Source of the DNA: Lachnospiraceae bacterium
GTDB lineage: Bacteria; Bacillota; Clostridia; Lachnospirales; Lachnospiraceae
Direction: 5' to 3'
Assembly: GCA_024698705.1 (NCBI GenBank)
Contig: JAILQX010000028.1
Span: forward strand, 23,075 to 87,074
Length of the DNA: 64,000 bases
A program made the translations under genes and the position numbers. Position 1 is the stretch's first letter. Each line of letters begins with the position of its first letter. Shown here piece after piece: positions 53,147-61,585 of the stretch. Below the pieces are notes generated by a model. That model was not told the DNA's origin, did no database searches, and saw nothing but the letters and a program-made list of their open reading frames with translations.

Positions 53147-54031
53147 ATGCAACATGACATTGATGCATTCATAACATATTTACATAACGTTAAAAAGACA
53201 TCCAACAATACAGAAATGTCTTACAGGAGGGACCTCAAGAAGTTTGTTGCATTTCTTGAGGATAAAGGCGTTAAGGATGTCAGGGATATAACGGCAGACG
53301 ATCTTTCGGCATATATGGATTATATGGTTTCCGAAGATTTCAAACCCGCTACGATCTCAAGGAACGTGGCTTCGATCAAGGCGCTGTTTCATTTCCTTGT
53401 ATATGAAGGAAAGGTTGAAAGCGATATAAGCGGAGTTCTTAAATCGCCCAAGATCGAAAAGAAGGCTCCGGAGATCATGACCATGGCAGAGGTTAACACC
53501 CTGCTTGAACAGCCTTCGGGAGATACACCGAAGGAGATCAGGGACAAGGCGATGCTTGAGCTTCTCTATGCGACGGGTATAAGAGTATCCGAGCTGATCA
53601 CGTTAAAGTGCGAGGATCTCAATCTTCAGATGAACTATATCGTATGTCATCATGCCGATAAAGAAAGGATCATTCCTTTCGGCCTCAAAGCGCGAAACTC
53701 ACTCCTTAAGTATATCGAAAGTTCAAGAGAAGCACTTGTGATGAACAACAAGGCAGACGAGCTTTTCGTAAACTGTTCGGGTGTTCCGATGAGCAGACAG
53801 GGATTCTGGAAGCTTATAAAGTATTACAGCAGAAAGGCGGGCATCACGACGGATATCACACCGCATACGCTCCGTCACAGCTTCGCGGCTCACCTCGTTG
53901 AGAACGGCGCGGATCTTAAGAGTGTACAGGAGATGCTCGGACACAGTGATATTTCAACGACGCAGATCTATGCAAATATGAACCATAACCATCTGAGAGA
54001 AGTTTATCAGAAAGCTCATCCGAGAGGATAA
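53147..54031 (+). CDS. xerD: Site-specific tyrosine recombinase XerD
   Basis: XerD resolves chromosome dimers at dif. ATG 53147 follows GGGGAG and gives 294 residues starting MQHDIDAFITYLHNVKKTSN, the standard length and start. The SAM-like core-binding domain (about 1-85) is followed by the catalytic domain. The residues R146, K172, H240, R243, H266 and nucleophile Y275 are all present (for example HTLRHSFAAHLVENGADLKS and STTQIYANM). No integrase-type neighbours or attachment sites are seen, so it is the housekeeping enzyme rather than a phage one. Confidence 0.93.
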   Translation: MQHDIDAFITYLHNVKKTSNNTEMSYRRDLKKFVAFLEDKGVKDVRDITADDLSAYMDYMVSEDFKPATISRNVASIKALFHFLVYEGKVESDISGVLKSPKIEKKAPEIMTMAEVNTLLEQPSGDTPKEIRDKAMLELLYATGIRVSELITLKCEDLNLQMNYIVCHHADKERIIPFGLKARNSLLKYIESSREALVMNNKADELFVNCSGVPMSRQGFWKLIKYYSRKAGITTDITPHTLRHSFAAHLVENGADLKSVQEMLGHSDISTTQIYANMNHNHLREVYQKAHPRG

Positions 54032-54042
54032 AACAGTTTATT

Positions 54043-54070
54043 GGGGCCGGAATGTTTCCGGTCCTTTTTT
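54043..54070 (+). terminator. Intrinsic terminator of xerD
   Basis: gggccggaa (54044-54052) pairs with ttccggtcc (54056-54064) with one G-U wobble, followed by six T. Confidence 0.9.
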
Positions 54071-54112
54071 CATGTCAAAAAATGAAAGCGGTATGATAAA
54101 GATTATTCGTCC

Positions 54113-54142
54113 TTAACAGCGCACATATTTTTATTGTATAAT
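54113..54142 (+). promoter_or_regulatory. Promoter of the PHP phosphatase gene
   Basis: TTAACA (54113-54118), an 18-bp spacer and TATAAT (54137-54142), 42 bp before the chosen start. Confidence 0.65.
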
Positions 54143-54184
54143 CAAATGACAGACGGTCAATAACACATGATAAGGAGAGAGAAT

Positions 54185-55006
54185 ATGGCGATACAGTCGG
54201 ATTTTCATATGCACAGCACCTACAGCGGAGATGCACAGTCTTCAATGGAGGAGATGATATCGGAAGCGATAAACAAAGGCTTTAAGCATATATGCTTCAC
54301 GGAACACCAGGACATAGGATTTCCCTATAAAGATGAGTCGGAGGTTGGGGATTTTGATCTCAATACGGATTCCTATCTCTATGAACTGCTCGGTATGAGG
54401 GCTAAATACGAAGACCGGATAAAACTGGGCTTCGGTGTCGAGCTCGGGATGCAGAAAGAGTATTTCAGGGAAAATGCGATATATGCAAAATCATTTGAGT
54501 TTGATTTCATCATATTTTCATGTCATATAGTCAACGGCAAGGATCCGTATTATCCGGAATACTTCGAAGGAAGGAGCGAAGAGGAGGCACTCAGGGAATA
54601 TTTCACATGTATAGCGGATAATGTTAAGCAGTTTGATAACTTTGACATACTCGGACATCTGGACTATGCCGTCAGGTATGCGCCGGAGAAGGATAAAAAC
54701 TACAACTATTTCAAATACAGGGACATCATCGACAGGATACTCGAGACCGTCATCGATAAGGGCAAAGGCATAGAGATCAACACCGCGGGCATAAGAGGAA
54801 AAGACCTTAAGGATGTTCACCCCACGACCGATATCATCAAGAGATACAAGGAACTGGGCGGAGAAATAATAACCGTCGGCAGCGACGCGCACAAAGCAGG
54901 CGATATAGGCGCGGACTTTGACAGGGCTTATGACGCACTGAAGACAGCAGGCTTCGAATACTACTGCACATTTGAAAACAGGATAGCGAGCTATCATAAA
55001 ATATAA
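54185..55006 (+). CDS. PHP-family phosphatase (histidinol-phosphatase HisJ/K-like)
   Basis: The ATG at 54185 follows AAGGAG; an ATG at 54167 precedes that site and is rejected. The 273 residues show the PHP metal motifs: DFHMHSTYSGDAQ, FTEHQD, GVELGM, FSCHIV, GHLDY and GSDAHKAG. This pattern fits the polymerase-and-histidinol-phosphatase fold with a trinuclear metal site. The protein is similar to HisK-type histidinol phosphatases, but no other his gene is nearby, so the substrate is uncertain. Confidence 0.88.
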   Translation: MAIQSDFHMHSTYSGDAQSSMEEMISEAINKGFKHICFTEHQDIGFPYKDESEVGDFDLNTDSYLYELLGMRAKYEDRIKLGFGVELGMQKEYFRENAIYAKSFEFDFIIFSCHIVNGKDPYYPEYFEGRSEEEALREYFTCIADNVKQFDNFDILGHLDYAVRYAPEKDKNYNYFKYRDIIDRILETVIDKGKGIEINTAGIRGKDLKDVHPTTDIIKRYKELGGEIITVGSDAHKAGDIGADFDRAYDALKTAGFEYYCTFENRIASYHKI

Positions 55007-55022
55007 AAATTATATTTTTATC

Positions 55023-55098
55023 TTGAATTTGGATAGTATTCATTGTAGAATAGACGTGCTGATAATTTTTTGACAAACTTTTTGCTTGTCAGAACAAT
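55023..55098 (+). promoter_or_regulatory. Promoter region of gap with an inverted-repeat operator candidate
   Basis: Two promoter-like sites are visible: TTGAAT-17-TAGAAT (55023-55051) and TTGACA at 55070-55075 with AACAAT at 55093-55098 (17 bp). The second overlaps a perfect inverted repeat, TGACAA (55071-55076) and TTGTCA (55086-55091), 9 bp apart, between -35 and -10. No known glycolytic regulator site is recognised. Confidence 0.55.
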
Positions 55099-55132
55099 AT
55101 AAATCATTTTTCATTTTACGGAGGATTTAAAA

Positions 55133-56134
55133 ATGGCAGTAAGAGTAGCAATCAATGGTTTCGGCCGTATCGGTCGTCTTGCATTCAGACAGATGTTTGG
55201 TGCTGAAGGTTACGAAGTAGTAGCTATCAACGATTTAACAAGCCCCAAGATGTTGGCTCATCTTTTAAAGTATGATTCATCACAGGGTAAGTATGCTTTG
55301 GCAGATACAGTTTCAGCCGGCGAAGATTCAATCACAGTTGACGGTAAGACACTTAAGATCTACAAAGAGCCCGATGCAAACAATTGTCCTTGGGGAGAAC
55401 TCAAGATCGACGTTGTTCTTGAATGCTCAGGTTTCTATACATCAAAGGAAAAGGCACAGGCACACATCAATGCCGGCGCTCGTAAGGTTGTTATCTCTGC
55501 TCCTGCAGGAAACGATCTTCCTACAATCGTTTACAATGTAAACCATGAGACACTTAAGGCTTCTGATACTATTATTTCAGCAGCTTCTTGTACAACAAAC
55601 TGCTTAGCTCCCATGGCTAAAGCTCTTAACGACCTTGCAGGTATCAAGTCAGGTATCATGAGCACTATCCATGCTTACACAGGCGATCAGATGATCCTTG
55701 ACGGTCCTCAGAGAAAGGGTGACCTCAGAAGATCACGTGCAGGCGCTGTTAACATCGTTCCCAACTCAACAGGTGCTGCTAAGGCTATCGGTCTTGTTAT
55801 CCCCGAACTTAACGGCAAGCTCATCGGATCTGCACAGCGTGTTCCTACACCTACAGGTTCTACAACAATCCTTGTTGCTACAGTTGAGAAGAGCGTAACA
55901 AAGGAAGAGATCAACGCAGCTATGAAGGCAGCTTCAAATGAGTCATTCGGCTACAATGAGGATGAGATCGTTTCAAGCGATATCGTTGGAAGCACATATG
56001 GTTCGATCTTCGATTCTACACAGACAATGGTTGGCGCTGACAACCTTGTTCAGGTAGTTTCTTGGTATGACAATGAGAACTCTTATACATCACAGATGGT
56101 TCGTACTATCAAGTATTTCTCAGAGTTAGCATAA
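55133..56134 (+). CDS. gap: Glyceraldehyde-3-phosphate dehydrogenase, type I
   Basis: Gap oxidises glyceraldehyde-3-phosphate with NAD in glycolysis. The 333 residues begin with the NAD motif [17 protein letters not shown]. The catalytic Cys153 lies in [18 protein letters not shown], and the ending [19 protein letters not shown] is the class hallmark. It has a strong GGAGGA ribosome site and codons shifted toward those of the highly expressed pgk and tpiA. It is a single-gene unit between promoter and terminator, apart from pgk-tpiA 5.5 kb away. Confidence 0.98.
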   Translation: MAVRVAINGFGRIGRLAFRQMFGAEGYEVVAINDLTSPKMLAHLLKYDSSQGKYALADTVSAGEDSITVDGKTLKIYKEPDANNCPWGELKIDVVLECSGFYTSKEKAQAHINAGARKVVISAPAGNDLPTIVYNVNHETLKASDTIISAASCTTNCLAPMAKALNDLAGIKSGIMSTIHAYTGDQMILDGPQRKGDLRRSRAGAVNIVPNSTGAAKAIGLVIPELNGKLIGSAQRVPTPTGSTTILVATVEKSVTKEEINAAMKAASNESFGYNEDEIVSSDIVGSTYGSIFDSTQTMVGADNLVQVVSWYDNENSYTSQMVRTIKYFSELA

Positions 56135-56150
56135 TCCAAATGATTTCAGG

Positions 56151-56180
56151 GCCCGGTCTTAGTGACCGGGCTTTTTTTTT
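56151..56180 (+). terminator. Intrinsic terminator of gap
   Basis: gcccggtc (56151-56158) and gaccgggc (56164-56171) form a perfect stem followed by nine T. Confidence 0.95.
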
Positions 56181-56261
56181 ATGAGTTTATGATGTAAGAT
56201 ATAATAACAGATAACATGGGTGGATCATGCAGTTTATCCATGACTTATAAGGAGATCTTAT

Positions 56262-57230
56262 ATGACACCTGAAAGGATCGATATATGGCGAAACGGGGAA
56301 TACACGTACCCCGCGGCATACGGATTTATTCCCAATATCAGAGCCTATACACATAACGATAACGAGAAGAGAGACAGCATACTTGTAGTGCCGGGAGGCG
56401 CTTATTGCATGGTCGTTCCCCAGGAAGGGGAAATAGTCGCGAAAGATTTTTTTGCTCGCGGCTACGATACCTATGTGCTGACATATACAACGGATATAAC
56501 CACGGCATTTCCGTTAAAGAAACAGCCGTTAAAAGATATAGCCAGGGCAGTCAGAACGATACGCAGACTGAAAGACGATAAGGAGAAAAAATTATTTGTC
56601 TGCGGCTTTTCGGCAGGAGGACATCTTTGTGCGACGCTTGCGACCCATTACAAAGATGTTATTGAAAATGATGCCGGGCTTGCCGGATTTTCCTGCAGAC
56701 CCGATGCGGCGATACTCGCTTATCCCGTAATTACCTGCAAAGAATACACCGAAGAATTTTCAAAACGCTGTCTCCTCGGACCCGAACCGACAGATGAAGA
56801 AAACAATTATTTTTCACTTGAGACACAGGTTACCGAAGATACAGTTCCGTGTTTTGTATGGACAACATTTACCGACAATCTGGTCAATTACCGCAATGCA
56901 TGTATGTTTGCGGATGCACTGAGGGATAAAGGTATAATGTGTGAACAGCATGTATTTTCTCACGGGGACCATGGCCTTTGTATCGCGACCGAAGATTTTT
57001 TTGAAGGCAGGTTCGGTGAAGAATATACATTTGAACAGGTAAACCGCGCTGTCAAAGCACTTAAGGAAGGCAGAAGCATAAATGTGAGTGAGCGGCGACA
57101 GGCTGAACTGAGAGAGCAGTTTGCGGATGACAGACCGGCCCCCGTAGTTCCCAAAACGGATCCGAAGAAATTTGCGGATGTGGCACAGTGGGTGGAACTT
57201 GCCGATTTATTTATGAAAAGGATTATGTGA
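56262..57230 (+). CDS. Alpha/beta hydrolase (esterase/acetyl-esterase-like)
   Basis: A 322-residue serine hydrolase of the BD-FAE/esterase-lipase type. The oxyanion segment is VVPGGAYCMVV (about 43-53). The nucleophile S117 lies in CGFSAGGHLCATL (GxSxG). The acid is probably the Asp in TFTDNLVNY and the base the His in HGDHGLC. No signal peptide, so cytoplasmic. Such enzymes in Lachnospiraceae often deacetylate plant-polysaccharide oligomers, but no glycoside hydrolase neighbours it here. A TATAAT at 56200-56205 is a likely -10. Confidence 0.88.
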   Translation: MTPERIDIWRNGEYTYPAAYGFIPNIRAYTHNDNEKRDSILVVPGGAYCMVVPQEGEIVAKDFFARGYDTYVLTYTTDITTAFPLKKQPLKDIARAVRTIRRLKDDKEKKLFVCGFSAGGHLCATLATHYKDVIENDAGLAGFSCRPDAAILAYPVITCKEYTEEFSKRCLLGPEPTDEENNYFSLETQVTEDTVPCFVWTTFTDNLVNYRNACMFADALRDKGIMCEQHVFSHGDHGLCIATEDFFEGRFGEEYTFEQVNRAVKALKEGRSINVSERRQAELREQFADDRPAPVVPKTDPKKFADVAQWVELADLFMKRIM

Positions 57231-57236
57231 TATAAT
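57228..57236 (+). promoter_or_regulatory. Extended -10 promoter candidate ahead of the AAA+ gene
   Basis: TGATATAAT begins at the TGA stop of the esterase gene, 73 bp before the next ATG. No good -35 hexamer is seen. The same nonamer occurs at 23057, 41321 and 61480. Confidence 0.45.
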
Positions 57237-57308
57237 GTAGGCGGCCCGATCGCTTGACGAAAATGCCGCATACAAGATCTATACAAAAAAACAGGAAAGA
57301 AAACTGAG

Positions 57309-59420
57309 ATGGACGATTTATTTGGAAATATGAATTCCCGCAAAGCAAGCTATAGTGAAAAAGATATCGATGCCGCAAGAAAGCTTCAGAAGAAAAACGG
57401 CGGAACCCTTATGGAGAATCTTGAACTGGTCGCACCGGGGAAAGGCAGAAAGGCATACAGCCCCGATTCGGCAAAGATCGAATTTCAGGGTATAGAGCAG
57501 TCACTCGGAGCACTAATGGCACAGAACAATGCAAGGGCAGCAAGTCTCGATGAGACAATCAGAAATCTGAGCGCAAACATAGAAAGTGATTTCGGCGTAA
57601 AGAGCGATCAGATGCAGATCGGACAGATCGGTGCTGCGGCGCAGAAAGCAGAGGATATCGAAGTACCGGTCGACAACGCAAAAGCACTTGAGAGTTTTGC
57701 GGGATTATCTGATGTATTACTTGAGAAGATACACGGACAGGACGATTTTATCAAGAAGCTGATCATAGCATTTAAAAGACCATTTGTATCGGAGAGGGAC
57801 GGCAATGACGCATTGAACAGCATATATATAACCGGACCGTCATGTACAGGAAAGCATTACGCATTGCAGACCATAGTTGATGAACTCGGTAAAAGAGGCG
57901 TACTGAAGGGAGACGGGATCTATACGATGGATCTTTCACTTTACCCATCGGCAGGTGAGGAAAAACTGTTCCTGCAGGATATCTATGCCGCGTTGAAGAG
58001 CAGCGCAAAGGTAATTGTATTTGAGAATTATGAGGCATGCCATGTATCTACGCTGACCAAGATAAGCGACCTCGTCACAACAGGTGAGTGCAGGCTTTCG
58101 GAAAGATATATCATGCAGGGCGAAAAGCTTGTGAGCGTTACCAATGCACTTGCGGGAGATACCGTAGGCTCATTTGAAGCGAGGGGCAAATACCTTGTAT
58201 TTGTCAGCAGCCGACCGCTCGATAAGCTGGCCGGTGTCATGGGTGCACCTTTTGTCAATGCGCTCGGTGATGTATGCGCGACGCGTGAACTTGATGAGGG
58301 ATCACTTAAGAAGATTTCCGAAGAACAGGAAACACAGATGACGGAAAAGGCTTCAAAGCAGCTTGGCTTTGAGGTTAAGCCCGATAAATCATTCAGGGAA
58401 TATGTCCTGTCGCAGTCATCAAAGTCAAGGGCATTAAAGGGAATACTCGATGCTTATGCGGATACGATAAAAGCTCTTGCAGAGCTCAAGCTCGAAAGGG
58501 ACGATCTGCCCGGAGGCAATGAGATAAAATTATCCGCAAAGGGTGACAAAGCCCTTATCATTTCGGGCAAAGAGACGATAGAGATGAGAACACTTCTGCC
58601 GGATTCATATAACGGTGAGCTCGATGCCGTTAAGCAGGAAATGGATTCGATAGTCGGACTTACTAAGATCAAGGAATATATCTTCAGTCTTGAAGAGTAT
58701 TATGAGATACAGAAGCGCAGACGCGAGGAGGGCTTAAAGGCCGGTGAGGTCAATAAGCACATGATATTCACCGGCAATCCCGGTACGGGCAAGACGACGA
58801 TCGCAAGGATCGTCAGCAGGTACTTAAAGGCAATAGGGGTATTGTCGGGAGGACAGCTTGTTGAAGTTTCCAGAGGAGACCTTGTCGGAAGATATGCGGG
58901 TCATACGGCTCCACTTGTAAATCAGGTCGTTAAGTCGGCTTTGGGCGGTGTGCTCTTCATAGATGAAGCGTACAGCTTATACAGAGGAGAGGATGACAGC
59001 TTCGGTTTGGAGGCTATCGATGCGCTTGTAAAATGCATAGAAGACAACAGGGACGATCTCATAGTCATACTTGCGGGATATTCGATGGAAATGGAAGAGT
59101 TCCTCCAGGCGAACTCCGGACTTAAGAGCCGTTTCCCCAATATCATCGATTTCCCCGATTACACGGGTGACGAACTTGTGGAGATATCAAAGCTTACGGC
59201 AAAGAGCAAGGGCTATGTGATCAACGAAGATGTATTGCCTGTATTAAAAGAATTTTTTGAAAAGGTCCAGGCTACCAATGCAAGGGAAGCAGGTAACGGA
59301 CGACTTGTTAGGAATAAAGTGGAGGAGGCTATTCTGAATCAGTCAAGGAGGCTTGTTGCCGAGCCGGATGCCGATATGTCCGAGCTCACGATGATGGATT
59401 TTGTGCTCGAACAGAGTTGA
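57309..59420 (+). CDS. Double AAA+ ATPase (degenerate ClpB-like module plus CbbX/SpoVK-type module)
   Basis: The 703 residues comprise an N-terminal non-catalytic part (about 1-130), a first AAA+ module (about 135-330) and a CbbX/SpoVK/EccA-type AAA+ module (about 455-690). In the first, Walker A reads GPSCTGKHY with H where S/T is expected, and Walker B reads VIVFENYE without the usual DE pair, so it is probably inactive. The second has intact GNPGTGKTTIARI, LFIDEAYSLY (Walker B) and an arginine-rich sensor segment. The last TGA overlaps the EAL-domain relic. Function unknown; remodelling of a protein complex is the family theme. Confidence 0.85.
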   Translation: MDDLFGNMNSRKASYSEKDIDAARKLQKKNGGTLMENLELVAPGKGRKAYSPDSAKIEFQGIEQSLGALMAQNNARAASLDETIRNLSANIESDFGVKSDQMQIGQIGAAAQKAEDIEVPVDNAKALESFAGLSDVLLEKIHGQDDFIKKLIIAFKRPFVSERDGNDALNSIYITGPSCTGKHYALQTIVDELGKRGVLKGDGIYTMDLSLYPSAGEEKLFLQDIYAALKSSAKVIVFENYEACHVSTLTKISDLVTTGECRLSERYIMQGEKLVSVTNALAGDTVGSFEARGKYLVFVSSRPLDKLAGVMGAPFVNALGDVCATRELDEGSLKKISEEQETQMTEKASKQLGFEVKPDKSFREYVLSQSSKSRALKGILDAYADTIKALAELKLERDDLPGGNEIKLSAKGDKALIISGKETIEMRTLLPDSYNGELDAVKQEMDSIVGLTKIKEYIFSLEEYYEIQKRRREEGLKAGEVNKHMIFTGNPGTGKTTIARIVSRYLKAIGVLSGGQLVEVSRGDLVGRYAGHTAPLVNQVVKSALGGVLFIDEAYSLYRGEDDSFGLEAIDALVKCIEDNRDDLIVILAGYSMEMEEFLQANSGLKSRFPNIIDFPDYTGDELVEISKLTAKSKGYVINEDVLPVLKEFFEKVQATNAREAGNGRLVRNKVEEAILNQSRRLVAEPDADMSELTMMDFVLEQS

Positions 59421-59603
59421 CGGAAAGGATACGATTTTCGGATATGAGGCTCTTATGCGCCCAAGCCGTATTCACCGCTCGAGTTCATCGGGAAACTGTC
59501 AAAGCAGGACAGGCTCCAGCTTGTTGAGGAGATCACCGACTTTTACGGGATCACGGGCTTTATACAGGGATTTTATCTGGGCAGGCCGAAGATATATGCC
59601 TGA
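59416..59603 (+). pseudogene. Decayed EAL-domain (c-di-GMP phosphodiesterase) remnant
   Basis: The frame from 59416 reads VDGKDTIFGYEALMRP, the start of an EAL domain. After ATGCGCCC the match continues in another frame as KPYSPLEFIGKLSKQDRLQ, consistent with loss of one C. It then ends with TGFIQGFYLGRPKIYA and a stop, the normal EAL C terminus. About 60 residues remain of roughly 240, so the middle, including most metal-binding residues, is deleted. It begins at the stop codon of the AAA+ gene and lies before a terminator, probably the original one. Confidence 0.8.
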
Positions 59604-59609
59604 AATTAT

Positions 59610-59638
59610 AGGCGCTGACACGAGTCGGCGCCTTTTTC
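59610..59638 (+). terminator. Intrinsic terminator after the EAL relic
   Basis: aggcgctgac (59610-59619) pairs with gtcggcgcct (59624-59633) with one G-U wobble, followed by more T. Its core resembles that of the hairpin at 61492-61517. Confidence 0.88.
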
Positions 59639-59672
59639 TGAAGTAGTGCGCAATGATGTATAAAGGAGTTAC

Positions 59673-61403
59673 ATGAAAAACAATCTTGCAAAGATGATAA
59701 GTTATTACAAACCGTATATGGGGACATTCATGCTGGATCTGTTCTTTGCATTTTTAGCATCGCTTATCAGTCTTGTGATCCCGCTAGTTGTCAGATATAT
59801 CACCATCAACGTTTATGAGATGAGATCTGATGAGGCAGTCACTAAGATAGTGATGATATGCACGGTACTTGTCATACTTGTTGTTATACAGTTTGCTTCC
59901 AATTACTTTATCACGAACATAGGACACGTGATGGGAGCCAAGATGGAATACAATATGAGGGCCGAGATATTCGATCATTATCAGAAACTCTCATTTTCAT
60001 TCTTTGACGATCAGAAGGTCGGTCAGCTGATGAGCCGTATAACCAATGATCTTTTTGAGATAACCGAACTGCTCCACCACGGCCCGGAGAACATAGCAAT
60101 ATCATTTATCAAGATCGTGGGTGCGTTCATCATATTGGCTAATATCAGCCCGTATCTTACGCTTGCGGCTTTTATCCTTTTGCCGTTCATGTTCATATAT
60201 GCCTATGTAATGAACAGGAAGATGAAGGAGGCATTCAGGCAAAACAGGTCTGCGATCGCAGATATAAATACACAGATAGAGGATAATCTTTCCGGGATAA
60301 GGGTGGTAAAATCCTTCGCAAATGAAGATATCGAGAATGAAAAATTCAAGGCAGGTAATGACGGGTTCTTAAGAGCAAAGAAAAGAAGTTATTTCTATAT
60401 GGGATTTTATCATTCGGGGATGACTGCATTTACAATGCTGATCACCGTATCGGTCATTTTGACCGGAGGGATATTAATGACAAAAGGCATGGTCAGAGTA
60501 GCTGATTTTGTGACCTTCCTTCTGTATATAAATGTATTTACGGATCCGATACGTACACTTATAGATTTTGCAGAGCAGTTCCAAAACGGCTATTCGGGAT
60601 TTGAAAGATTCATGGAGATACTTGCAATAGAACCCGATATCAAGGACAGTCCGAATGCAGTAGAACTAAAAGATGTAAAGGGCAATATAGTCTTTGATGA
60701 TGTCTCATTCAAGTATAAGGATACAGCCCACAGAGTCCTGAGGCATATCGATCTTGATGTTAAAGCAGGTTCTTATGTTGCTCTTGTCGGTTCTTCCGGA
60801 GGAGGCAAGACCACACTTTGCAGTCTTATACCCAGATTTTATGATGTCACCAAGGGAAGTATCCGCATAGACGGGAAAGATATAAGGGATGTGACGCTTA
60901 AGAGTCTCAGGCAGAACATCGGTATAGTTCAGCAGGATGTATATCTGTTTGCGGGAACGGTTTTCGACAATATCAGATACGGAAAGCCCGATGCTTCAAG
61001 AGAAGAAGTGATCGAAGCGGCAAAACTGGCCAATGCACATGATTTTATAGAGGAGCTGCCAAACGGCTATGATACCGATATAGGACAGCGCGGTATCAAG
61101 CTCTCCGGCGGGCAGAAGCAGAGACTCTCGATCGCCAGAGTATTTTTAAAGAATCCGCCCATTCTTATCTTTGACGAGGCCACAAGTGCACTTGATAACG
61201 AAAGTGAGAACATAGTCAAAGAATCACTCGAGAAGCTGGCACACAACAGGACAACTTTTGTCATAGCGCACAGACTTTCTACAATAAGAAATGCCGAACG
61301 TATACTCGTACTTACCGAAAACGGTATCGAAGAGTCGGGAACTCATGATGAGCTGATGGCAAAGCAGGGTATTTATGCCCAGCTCTATAAATGGACAAAA
61401 TAG
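59673..61403 (+). CDS. ABC exporter, fused membrane and ATPase domains (MsbA/MDR type)
   Basis: The 576 residues are a half-transporter: six membrane helices (about 15-300) and an ATPase domain. Walker A is GSSGGGKTT (about 372-380), the signature LSGGQKQR (about 476-483), Walker B ILIFDEATSALDNE and the H-loop FVIAHRLST. It should work as a dimer exporting lipids, peptides or drugs; substrate unknown. Ribosome site AAAGGAG precedes the ATG. It stands alone between terminators. Confidence 0.94.
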   Translation: MKNNLAKMISYYKPYMGTFMLDLFFAFLASLISLVIPLVVRYITINVYEMRSDEAVTKIVMICTVLVILVVIQFASNYFITNIGHVMGAKMEYNMRAEIFDHYQKLSFSFFDDQKVGQLMSRITNDLFEITELLHHGPENIAISFIKIVGAFIILANISPYLTLAAFILLPFMFIYAYVMNRKMKEAFRQNRSAIADINTQIEDNLSGIRVVKSFANEDIENEKFKAGNDGFLRAKKRSYFYMGFYHSGMTAFTMLITVSVILTGGILMTKGMVRVADFVTFLLYINVFTDPIRTLIDFAEQFQNGYSGFERFMEILAIEPDIKDSPNAVELKDVKGNIVFDDVSFKYKDTAHRVLRHIDLDVKAGSYVALVGSSGGGKTTLCSLIPRFYDVTKGSIRIDGKDIRDVTLKSLRQNIGIVQQDVYLFAGTVFDNIRYGKPDASREEVIEAAKLANAHDFIEELPNGYDTDIGQRGIKLSGGQKQRLSIARVFLKNPPILIFDEATSALDNESENIVKESLEKLAHNRTTFVIAHRLSTIRNAERILVLTENGIEESGTHDELMAKQGIYAQLYKWTK

Positions 61404-61479
61404 CATGAAAAGGATATTTATGTCACGCATCATTACATGGCGGGTGATGTAAAATCCTCTATCAAATCAAATTCGGATA

Positions 61480-61522
61480 TGATATAATATTAGACGCTGA
61501 CGGCAAAGTCGGCGTCTTTTAA
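61480..61522 (+). promoter_or_regulatory. Extended -10 promoter directly followed by a terminator-like hairpin, upstream of pgk
   Basis: TGATATAAT lies at 61480-61488. agacgctgac (61492-61501) pairs with gtcggcgtct (61508-61517) with one G-U, followed by tttaaa. The hairpin therefore begins at or just after the expected transcription start. It may be the terminator of the ABC gene overlapping the pgk promoter, or a 5' stabilising hairpin. Confidence 0.55.
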
Positions 61523-61529
61523 ATTCTTA

Positions 61530-61556
61530 CTCTGTAGTAATGCGCAGACTACAGAG
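61530..61556 (+). promoter_or_regulatory. Leader hairpin before pgk
   Basis: ctctgtagt (61530-61538) and actacagag (61548-61556) form a perfect 9-bp stem with a 9-nt loop, ending 15 nt before the AGGAGG of pgk. There is no T-run, so it is not a terminator. Confidence 0.65.
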
Positions 61557-61585
61557 AGAAAATATTTATATAGGAGGACATAAAG

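Noticed and set aside
53147..54031. Phage or genomic-island integrase
   Set aside because: Length, start and motifs are those of housekeeping XerD, with no phage genes, tRNA or attachment repeats nearby.
54998..55018. Terminator after the PHP phosphatase gene
   Set aside because: aaaatata/tatatttt is a weak A-T stem overlapping the stop codon; too little to call, though it may reduce read-through into gap.
59401..59646. 81-residue novel protein after the AAA+ gene
   Set aside because: Its sequence is EAL domain for only the first part and then out-of-frame translation; the decayed EAL explanation accounts for both ends.
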